DNA of 64,000 bases, from contig ML996709.1 in NCBI GenBank assembly GCA_010356995.1, positions 278,681 through 342,680 on the forward strand, in the 5' to 3' direction. The position numbers and the translations under genes are program-made. Positions 52,375 to 61,600 of the stretch are shown piece after piece (the first letter of the stretch is position 1; each line of letters opens with the position of its first letter). The notes below the pieces were generated by a model. That model was not told the origin of the DNA and ran no database searches. It was given only the letters and a program-made list of their open reading frames with translations. This DNA comes from Trichodelitschia bisporula (lineage: Eukaryota; Ascomycota; Dothideomycetes; Phaeotrichales; Phaeotrichaceae).

Positions 52375-55300
52375 ATGCTTTTCCACCAAGCGCGGAGGGG
52401 CTCAAGCTCCCCGCTGCTCACTTTGGCCATTTGGCTCATGTGCCTTCCAGAGCAATGTTTTGGAAGCTACATGTTTGTGGGGCCTCCGGGCGCTCCGGTA
52501 GCCCATGATATGAACAGTGCAGCTGAGGGGATTGCGGAGTTTGCGAGCATGAACGGCTCTACAGCTGACGCGAGTGGCATCGGCGCGGGCTCGCGGAGCT
52601 GGAATGCCTCAGAGCCGCCGTGGCACAGTCGATATCGAAATCTGTCTGCAGAAGCGGCCACCAACTTCTCATCATCCGACGTTGAGGGAGGACCGCCTGT
52701 TTTGAGGTATTGGTTCCTGACCGACCCTAGCTTCAAGCATCAGGTAAGCGAATCCAGGCGCGCAGTACTGAGCTGACCACGCAGCAACCTTATGCGGGGG
52801 AGAATCCCTATGTCGCCTTTCGTAACGTCAAGTCCTATGGTGCAAAGGGCGATGGCGTCAGTGACGATTCTGATGCAATCAACAATGCTGTCAGGGCCAG
52901 CAATAGGTGCGGAGAGGGTTGCAGTGCAACCTCAACCAAGGGCGCTATTGTGTACTTTCCGCCCGGCACATATGTGGTGAAAAAGCCGATCATTCAGTAC
53001 TACTACACTTCTTTTATTGGCAATCCCGAGCCGGGTCTGCGGCCGGTTATCAAGGGCCACAAGGAATTCGAAGGCATTGCGCTGATTGACACGGACGTCT
53101 ACATTGAGCAGGGCAATGGCGCAACATGGTAGGTCTCCCGCTGTGCACCCCTGACGAAGCTGACGATATAGGTGGATCAACCAGAACAACTTTTACCGCC
53201 AGATCCGCAACTTCGTCATTGACCTGACCGATATGCCTAATTATGTCAAAAAAGGTCCTAAAGACCGATTGCCGGTCGGGATTCATTGGCAAGTCTCGCA
53301 AGCCTGCACGATGCAGAACGTCCACTTCGCCATGCCAGTGGCCGCGGAGGGTGGCGAGGTCCGGCATACCGGCATTTACATGGAAAACGGCAGTGGAGGT
53401 GTGTTGAAATCCGTGACATTGCGCTTGCGATTTTGCCCGGAGCGGGACTCACTCAAGCAGGTTTTGTGAGCGACCTCACATTCTTGGGCGGGCGCGTCGG
53501 TTTCATGGCTGGGAATCAACAATATACCGGGCGCAACTTGCGCTTCAAGGGATGCCAGTAAGTCTAGCGTGATTATCTTTGAACGAGTAGCGCTGACAGA
53601 CAGAACGGCAATCGAAATGATTTGGGACTGGGGTTTCAGCTGGAAGAGCCTGTCTGTCGTCGATTGCAAGATAGGTATCAATGCAACAGGTGTTGCGCAA
53701 GAGGGCGGTGGTAAAGCGCAAGGAACAGCGGTAAGTGCTACATCCGCACGCTAGACTGAGCTGACCGCCAGTCTCTTACTCTGATGGACTCGGTATTCCA
53801 AAACGTCGACCAGGTTCTTCTCACAGCCCAGGTGCCTAATTACAAGCCCAATATTGTTCTGGACAACGTGAAACTGCAGGGAAACATCGGAACCGTGGTG
53901 TCAGACGGCGAGAGCGTGCTCCTGGGGCATGAGGGAGACACCGTCGAGTCCTGGGCAATTGGCAACCGGTTTACAAAGGACGAGGAGACGGGGAACAACC
54001 GCGTCGGTCCGATGGAGCCGCCCCGCAAAGACCCAAGCCTACTCACAGCCGGAGGCAAGTTCTTTGAACGTGAGAAGCCGCAATATAACAACTTGCCGGC
54101 GGGGTCCTTCTTCAACATCCTTGACTTTAACGTGCGCAACGACGGCGTGTATCCCAACCAGAACGCTGTAGGCATCAACCGGGCGCTGAAGCTAGCGGCC
54201 GGTCAGAATAAGGTGGTCGTATTTCCGGCGGGGGTCTACAAGGTTGACGATACAATTTTTATTCCGCCGGGCAGCCGGATCGTCGGGGTGCTGTGGTCGC
54301 AACTCATGGCAGTGGGCGAGGCGTTCCAGAGCGAAGTCGACCTCAAGGTGCTAGCAAAGTACGTTGAGGTGTTGAGCACGAAATGACGCAGCTGACATGT
54401 ATAGGGTCGGTAACCCCGGCGACAAAGGCGTAATTGAAATTTCTGACATGATGTTCACCGGCTCTGGACCTACCCGCGGCGCCATCTTCATGGAGTGGAA
54501 CATCAAGGAGTCCCATCAGGGGTCTGCTGCAATGTGGGACACCATTTTCCGCGTCGGTGGTGCCCAAGGAACGGACCTGCTCGAAAAGCAGTGTCACCAG
54601 TTCCAGTTGACAATCATGGACGAGTGAGTCGGCCGAAGGAGAACGGGGGAGCGCGGCCACTAACTCTTGCAGCTGCATGGCATCGAGCATGATGCTCCAC
54701 GTCACAAAGGAGGCCTCGATATACATGGAGAATATGTGGCTCTGGGTTGCCGGTAAGCTTTCGTTGAAAGGGTTCGACGAGCAACGCTGAGTAGCAGACC
54801 ACGACATCGAGTCCAAGAACCAGCAGCGCATCAACGTGTATGGCGGTCGCGGCGTGCTGATCGAGTCACAAGGGCCGTCATGGGTGCACAGCGTGAGCAA
54901 CGAACATTCCACCCTATACAATTGTAAGCTTCCGACATCTCATTCTGGGACCGGCTGACGGACAGGGCAACTTGCGGGGGCAAAAAACATTTACCTTGGG
55001 GCCATACAATCGGAGACGCCGTATTTTCAGGCGGGCCAGACCGACTCGCTGGAGCCGTACGACCCGTACATCCAATTCCCCGAGGATCCGGACTTTCTCG
55101 ACTGCCCAACCAACTCTACCGCACTCGACACCTGCCGCGAGGCATGGGCACTGCGCATTATTGACAGCCGAAACGTGTATCTCTACGGCGGCGGCTTCTA
55201 CAGCTTCTTCCAAAATTACAACGACCGCTGCGCAACGCGGCCTGGTATTTGCCAGGACCGGCTGGTCGACACGGACCGGTCTGAGAACGTCTGGATGTAC

Positions 55301-56697
55301 AATCTTTACACCGTCGGTGCCAAGGAGGTTATCAGTCCACAGAGGTATGTTGACTGGTTTACTTATGCGACGCGTGCTGACGAGGCAGCTTCACCGCCAT
55401 CGAACGCGCAGGCCAAGTGAACGGCTTCTCGACGGCGACGTCCGCCTGGCTCGTCCTCGCGGACCAGGGTGGCAAGAGGGGCGGAAGGATGCCCCTCGAC
55501 GCAGGTGGAGATGACAATCAGTTTGATGCTAGCAAAGTACCACCCATTTGCGATTGGAACCTACAATTTGCCAGTCTTGAAGCTCTGGAAAAGGCCAAGG
55601 ACGGTTTTCCGCAGTTCTGTGCAGTGGTGTACTCGCTCATCGTCCTGCACAAAGAGCTCGACAAAGCGGTAACTGGGTATCGCAAGGAGCAGAAGGATTA
55701 TGACGCTAAGTTCAAATATTACGAACACCTGTTCCGCGAAAACTTGGATGAAGCGTGGCGGGTGTTCATAACCTACCCGCGGGGTGAGTGAGCGGTGACG
55801 GCTATGGCGACAGGCTGACCCTCTCTAGGCAAGGGCCTGGAACATCTCCTCTGCAATGACCCTAAAGGTTGGGTCAGCTGCAGTAAAACGCCATTGTTTA
55901 ACAGTGGAGTGTGGGATGACACTACCGTCACTTACAAACTGGACGACCGTGCTGGTTTCTTCCAAGCGCTTATGAACGCCACCGGCATACCGGAAGACTG
56001 GATTGAATTCGGCACGGTTGTGACAAACATGCAAATCGTGGAAGAGGTGGGCACGGGCAAAAGCATTAGCACAAAGTTTGCGCTCACCGAAATAAACCGC
56101 CCCAAACTTAAGGACAACTGGCAAGTGCCAAACCCGAAGGTTGTATTCGACAGCATGGACGTAACGAACTTGCAGAATGCGATACTAGCGGCCATTTTCG
56201 ATATCAAGACAGGCATGTACGTGGGCGACGCCGCCGATGTCGCCGAGGTACTGTCCCTGCCGACGTTGATGGCCATTGAGGCGTTCGATGCAATGCACAA
56301 AGTGAAGGAAACCGCAGAGAAGGCGGAAAAGGAAGAGAAGAAGGAAAAGCTGCTGATGATTTTGACTATAGTCTTTCTGGTCGTCCCACTGGCAGGGGAG
56401 GCCGGCGCGACGTTCATGGGCTTCTCGACAATTGCAAAGATCTTTTCCGGCGCCGGCATTGCGGCGGGCGTAGGACTCACGGCGTTGGACGGCGTAGAGA
56501 ATCCGGATGCGGTGCCCTTTGACATTGTGGTCGGTGTCGTAACTTTTGGCATAGGCCGTGCGGTGGAGAAGGGCGTGGACATTTCGAAGATGGCGCGCAA
56601 CCGGCGTTTGTTTATGGCGGCAGCGACGGGGCTACCGGGGGGCCTGAAGACACGAGACGCGGTACTGATGAATATCCTCCGGGCGTGTCGGAAGTAG
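52375..56697 (+). CDS. GH55 beta-1,3-glucanase fused to the C-terminal region of killer-toxin-like chitinases
   Basis: Twelve exons: 52375-52743, 52785-53128, 53172-53398, 53461-53557, 53604-53730, 53772-54358, 54405-54623, 54673-54752, 54798-54923, 54966-55344, 55389-55783, 55829-56697. All introns are 41-62 bases and phase-consistent, giving 1272 residues. An N-terminal hydrophobic signal (LLTLAIWLMCLPEQCFG) precedes two pectate-lyase-superfamily beta-helix halves (NVKSYGAKGDGVSDDSDAI and ILDFNVRNDGVYPNQNAVGI), with MENGSGGF, GNQQYTGRNL and LAGAKNIYLGAIQSETPY typical of GH55 exo-beta-1,3-glucanases. From ~residue 850 a second region follows: CAVVYSLIVLHKELDKAV, MNATGIPEDWIEFGTV, then KEEKKEKLLMILTIVFLVVP with a hydrophobic segment, ending ILRACRK. 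This matches the C-terminal part of fungal killer-toxin-like (subgroup C) chitinases, here without GH18 or LysM. I infer a secreted wall-attacking protein. Confidence 0.88.
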
Positions 56698-57557
56698 GCG
56701 AAAGCGGTGATATGGGATGGTGATGGGAGGTAGGGTAGATGGAGAACAGCATGGCGAAGAAGGGTTCCAAATGCCTGATCCGAAAGAGATGTGTGAAGGC
56801 TGAGGTCAATGCAATAGGCGTCAGAAGCCGTCTACACGGGAGGGGGGCGGAGTCGTTGGAGTGTGTTAGACATGTGGGAGTGTGGTGCAGGAATCAACGA
56901 AGCCGCGATGTTCTCTCCAGCATTCCGCTCACGTGCTTCGCGCCCCACATTTCAGCTCATCAATGAGCAACGTTCAAGAGGCATTGCCGCCCGGCATGCG
57001 TGCTAGAACTAGTTTTGGTAGCATGATATCGAAGCCCCCTACAGCCTTCATTACATCAGACGTCAGGAATCGCAGCGCGCCAACACGCGCTGATGCGCAT
57101 GGGCGGTTCCTCATATAGGTAAACAGCAACTCGCCTGCATTTGACGCATTTCATCTCCGCTGCAGCGGTCGCGTCGCGTCCCTCGACAGCTTTCCCCATC
57201 GACATCCGACTTCAGCTTCTCCCGCACAATATCTTTATCAGCCATGGCACTGCGGCGAAACTCCCATCTCCTGTGGACCTCCACCCGCCATCTGTATTCA
57301 GATTCACCGCAATATCGGTGGATTGCCGTTTCCTTGGCTCGATAGCACTCTCACCCGCGGCGTCACCATCGGTCAAATCCTGCAATATGCTGTCACAACC
57401 GAGCCCATCAGCATAATCCTCAGCATGCCGAGACTCGCGCCGCAATATAGAAATCCACGTCGATTGACCATATGGCGTGCTCCACTGGATTTCTCCGTCC
57501 GCATATAAGTATGGCTCGCGCGATCAGGTGGACGCGTGAACCAACTGTCGTTTCACA
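56698..57557. other. Intergenic region
   Basis: About 860 bases between the GH55 fusion and the peptidase gene, holding the peptidase promoter. No other gene is supported. Confidence 0.5.
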
Positions 57558-59198
57558 ATGCTTTTCGCTGTTGCTTTCATCGCGTGTGCACTGGCCTCTG
57601 CCGCACCCGTCGAGGATGCCGAGGCAGCTTGGCCGCAGTCCGCTTTGCCATACTGGCGCAAGCCTTTCGTGAGCTCGGTGAGTGCGTCCCGCGAGGTCAC
57701 GGCTCCGCTGACCGTCCAGTTTGCTCTGCAGGGACGCATCCGGACCAGTGCGCTTGTCGCTGGCGCGAAAACACTCGAGACCATTGCATACTCAACCCCA
57801 GCGCGCAATCGCCTCATGGGCACCAAAGGGCACAACGACACCGTCACCTACCTGTACAACCAGCTGACGGCCCTCAATTACTACAACGTGACGCTGCAGC
57901 CGTGGCAGGGGTTGATCCAGCTGAGCGGAACCGCCGCCCTCTTCGTTAACACATGGAACATCTCGACGATCGTGGCGCAGTTTTCACCAAGCGGCAACAT
58001 CTCGGCGCCGCTCACGGCTGTCGCAAACTTGGGCTGCAATGCGGTACGTAGTGGATCGCACCCACGTGGCGACGCCGCTGACCGATAGACCGACTATCCG
58101 CCGGCAGTGCGCGGCAACATTGCCCTCGTTTCACGCGGCAGCTGTACCTTTGCTTCCAAATCGGCGCTCGCCGGCGCTGCCGGTGCCCAGGGAGCTGTGA
58201 TATACAACAACATCCCGGGCGGCATTCCAGGTATGACCTTGGGTACAGAGCCGTCGCCGTTTGGCCCGACCGTACCCACGCTTGGAATCTCGCGCGAGAA
58301 TGGAACCGACCTCGTCAGCCGTCTGGCTTCCGGCCCGGTGGTCGGCAACCTGTACGTCAAGACCGACATTGCGAACGCCACAACCTACAACGTACTTGCC
58401 GAGACTGAGCATGGCGATGATGAGAACGTACTGGTTCTTGGCGCCCACAGTGACTCCGTCGACGCCGGCCCTGGCATCAACGACAATGGCAGCGGCTCCA
58501 TTGGAATTCTGGAGGTGGCAAAGCAGCTTGCGGCGTTTCGTGTACGCAACTCTGTACGCTTTGCGTGGTGGTCCGGCGAGGAGGAGGGCCTGCTCGGGTC
58601 GACGTACTACGTCGAGCATCTGTCTGAAGAGGAACGCGCCAAGATCCGATTGTACCTCAACTTTGACATGATTGCCAGCCCCAATTACATCTACGGCATC
58701 TTTGACGGCGACGGCAGCAGTTTCAACCAATCGGGCCCGACCGGCTCCGCCGACATTCAGAGCTTTTTTCAGCGCTTCTTCAAGTGGCGGCGCCTCAACC
58801 ACACCGCCATTCCCTTCAATGGTCGGTCCGACTACGCGCCCTTCACCGCGGCGGGTATCCCAGCGGGTGGTATTGAGACCGGCGCCGAGGAGATCAAAAC
58901 ACCGGCGCAGGCTGCGCAGTTCGGCGGGCAGGCCGGCATTGCACTCGACGCGAACTACCACGGCCCCGGAGACAATTTTACGAATCTGGCGTTGGTTCCG
59001 TTCACTGTTAACGCCCGCGCAATTGCCCACGGCGTAGCAACGTTTGCGCGCAGCTTTGCCGGTATCCACTTCAATACGACGGATGATGACGATGACGATG
59101 ACGAGAAGCGCCGGCACGTACGACGTACGCCGGTCATCAACTACGGTGGGCGGATTGCGCGCGCGCGAGATGTACCGGCTCGACAGTATGTAGTGTAG
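57558..59198 (+). CDS. Secreted M28 aminopeptidase (aminopeptidase Y-like) with PA domain
   Basis: Exons 57558-58043 and 58089-59198 encode 531 residues; the 45-base intron has GTACGT and GCTGACCGATAG. A signal peptide (MLFAVAFIACALASA) precedes a propeptide-like region. A PA domain follows (VRGNIALVSRGSCTFASKS, GAAGAQGAVIYNN). The M28 zinc-peptidase core has AHSDSVDAGPGINDNGSG (His and Asp ligands, ~residue 282), WWSGEEEGLLGS (catalytic Glu and ligand Glu), NFDMIASPN (Asp) and YHGPGDN (His). The residues expected for activity are all visible. The C-terminal tail is acidic (a run of Asp) and then Arg-rich. Relatives include yeast vacuolar Ape3 and secreted leucine aminopeptidases. There is no vacuolar signal I can identify, so secretion is likely. 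Confidence 0.92.
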
Positions 59199-59394
59199 AG
59201 TTCACGAGGAAGTCATGGATTTTTGATGACCATGACCTGCAAATATTAATTCAGTCAGCGCTGGCTGATAGTGGTAGTGATTGAAGGCTGTAAATATTTT
59301 AACCGCCCGGATCTTCGTCCCAACGTGCTACTGCTGGGCTCATACTGGAGTATTTCTAGGTCGTCTACATAGTTCTACTCGTCCACGTCGCAAT

Positions 59395-59600
59395 TGTCCT
59401 CATCGTCCGCACCGTCCGCGCTGTCGGCGTCGCCGGTATCGTTCCCATCTCCCGCATCGTTCGCGCGATCTCCATCGCCGGTATCGTTCGCGCTATCCGC
59501 GCCACCCGCATCGTCCCCATCGCCCGTATCGTCCCCATCGCCCGTATCGTCCCCATCGCCCGCAGTATGCACGCTGTCCCCATCGTCCGCATTGTCAGCA
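59395..59600. repeat. Degenerate 9/18-bp minisatellite
   Basis: Units such as CCCGTATCGTCCCCATCG recur about ten times with variation. The minus strand stays open for 83 codons and would encode an Asp/Gly-rich chain (GDGDDTGDGDDTGDGDDAG), but there is no other sign of a gene. Confidence 0.75.
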
Positions 59601-59981
59601 TAATGTATATATGTCACCGTGAACAATCACGCATGCACGATCAAGATGTGGGTAAGACGTAGATTGTAAAGCTACGGAGCAAAGATGTCAGGGACTGCGG
59701 GTAAGTAGGCCTGGTGAGTGTGAGTGTGGCGGCTTGGCACAGCGCCAAGCGCCATACAAACCCGGTAATGGTGCGAGCCCATGGAGCAGCAGAAACCGGG
59801 TGTCATACCGTGACATCTCCTGGCGAGGTATATAGCCAGCTCACTTCCCACTGCTAGTCAATTAAGCAACTCAGTCATGTTCACACTTCGTTTTAGCATA
59901 ATACGTAGGCGACATCCCACTACCATCCCTTCCAAGGTTCCATAAGTTTTTACAGCTGCCACTAATGTACTCCGTACGTTA

Positions 59982-60093
59982 GGGGTCCAAGGACCCAGCC
60001 CGGAAAAGTAATGACACCCCCACGGCGTTTTGTGAGGCATGGCCAGTGAACCGGGAGAGGAATCATTACTTTTCTGGGTGGACTTTGAACCCC
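59982..60093. mobile_element. MITE-like element with ~36-bp terminal inverted repeats
   Basis: The left end (GGGGTCCAAGGACCCAGCCC, then GGAAAAGTAATGA) and the right end, read on the other strand (GGGGTTCAAAGTCCACCCAG, then AAAAGTAATGA), are inverted copies with a few differences. The 112-base element is flanked by TA on both sides (59980-59981 and 60094-60095), the target duplication of Tc1/mariner-type transposons. It has no coding capacity. It could fold into a long hairpin if transcribed. Confidence 0.7.
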
Positions 60094-60217
60094 TAGCATA
60101 TATTCGGCCTGGTACCGTAGTACTACGTACCATGCTGACGTACGCAACGCATGTGGCTTCTGCAGTGCACTCTGTTTGATTTAGGACTCTTGAACCAACT
60201 GTCCCTGCGACCACAGG

Positions 60218-60225
60218 TATATAAA
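60218..60225 (+). promoter_or_regulatory. TATA box
   Basis: TATATAAA 88 bases before ATG 60313, followed by a CA-rich leader (TCATCACAGCCCATC) typical of fungal 5' UTRs. Confidence 0.55.
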
Positions 60226-60312
60226 TGCTACGCCCCAGTCAAAGTCTACAGTCATTCATCACAGCCCATCACAATCCATCAACCTCAACTCGAATAATCA
60301 CACCTCGAAAAA

Positions 60313-60519
60313 ATGGCAAAGGACATGTCTGATTCCGCCTCCAGGTGGTCCATGGTGGCCTTAGACATGATCATCAAATATCTCAATTCCTCGAAAGAGA
60401 GGCAATCGCGCCTGACCCAATCGCGCCCGACCCCAAAAGCAGTCGACAGCGACGAGCTTCGCGCTGAAAGGCTGAAGGAGCAGGAGGAAATCTTCGAGTA
60501 CCTTTGGACGAGGGGATAG
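60313..60519 (+). CDS. Small charged protein, 68 residues
   Basis: ATG 60313 in the strong context GAAAAAATGGC, with a TATA box 88 bases upstream and a CA-rich leader. The chain has a hydrophobic helix (WSMVALDMIIKYLNSS) and a charged C-terminal helix (DELRAERLKEQEEIFEYLW). There is no signal peptide and no known domain. The promoter and start context support it more than the protein does. Confidence 0.4.
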   Translation: MAKDMSDSASRWSMVALDMIIKYLNSSKERQSRLTQSRPTPKAVDSDELRAERLKEQEEIFEYLWTRG

Positions 60520-61600
60520 GTAGGATGAGAACCCAATATGCTTTAGAATCACGACTATTTCGTGGTAGACTGGCTGATGTAAAGACGGGGCGTAAGGCAC
60601 AAAGGCACCAAGCAAGTACTGTTAAGGCACTCATGAGTATGGAAGGCATCGTTTGTATTCTGGAAGGGACCCATCTGTGAGTTGGTCAGGGAGTGACGAT
60701 CAACACTAGGCTTAGGGGCAGGTATTGACCAGGACAGTGGAAGGCGATATGGGACTACTGTTTTGCATACTGCTGAGGGCCCCGCGACGCTGCTGTCTTC
60801 TTTGCCCTTTTCCAACCTTTTGAAAAGCTTACTTGCGCTTTGCCTATGACTGAGCGTTGCCTGCATCACCTACCCTCCATCAATGCTTTCGCCCACTCAA
60901 GCCGCCATCAACAGTTGCAGGTTCCAGCATTGGGTCCTAAACTCCAGCGGACCGCGAACCATCCTCCAAATGCCGAGGCATTCAAGCTATGCACAGCTAG
61001 CCTCAAACAAGGAAAGCACCGGACGGGTTCGTAGGTGCTTAGATCTACTCAGCGTCGTCTAACAATGCTGATCGCTGGTGGTGTCCAGTCTGGAGTGGTG
61101 GGGCAGATGAAAGTGGGGCTCGCGCAAGCGCAGGCGCAAGCGCGACCCGTCAAACCCCTGCATACCGATCCCATCCTACTCAGTTTTGACATCAAGCCTT
61201 CAACTGCTAACCTCAGTTTTCAGAGCGATATGATGCTCCACGTTTACACTCATTTTTGCTTGCCATGTTAGTACCCTCCCTCCGCTTCTCGCCCAGCGAG
61301 TTCCCACTGGTCCTCCTCCTGGGTTTGGGGGACAGCGTGTCCCTCGAGATAGGCCGTAGGTGGTCAGGCTGCGCCCCCCGGTGCTGGTACCAACTGCAGC
61401 TGTTACTGGACAGACCGAGAATATCTTGACGCTGTTGCCACAGCGCCCACACGGGACGGAGAGCGCCGAGCCCCCCTGCACTGAGTAATCCCACAGCTGA
61501 GGGCGAGTCACTCGCGGACCTGGTTCATTTTCCAACAGCTTTTCGCCTCTCCAGCATCTCGAAACTGAGCAACGAAGCGTCTTGACAGCTCTGAACCATC
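60520..61600. other. Intergenic region upstream of the NLR
   Basis: About 1.1 kb. The segment 60795-60847 repeats 17661-17712. The frame 61035-61271 and others have no support. Confidence 0.5.
60795..60847 (+). repeat. Duplicated segment shared with 17661-17712
   Basis: GTCTTCTTTGCCCTTTTCCA, AAAAGCTTA and TTTGCCTA match the segment upstream of B4. Confidence 0.65.

Larger units (their letters stand above)
59199..60312. other. Intergenic region with minisatellite and MITE
   Basis: About 1.1 kb holding the CG-rich minisatellite (59395-59600), a 112-base inverted-repeat element (59982-60093) and a TATA box (60218-60225). Confidence 0.6.

Noticed and set aside
58131-59117. A 328-codon open frame on the minus strand
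   Set aside because: Antisense to the second exon of the M28 peptidase, which has all catalytic motifs; the reverse frame has none.
60111-60135. Palindromic GTAGTACTAC stretch beside the MITE as a second transposon end
   Set aside because: It is short, has no partner at a suitable distance and no target duplication of its own.
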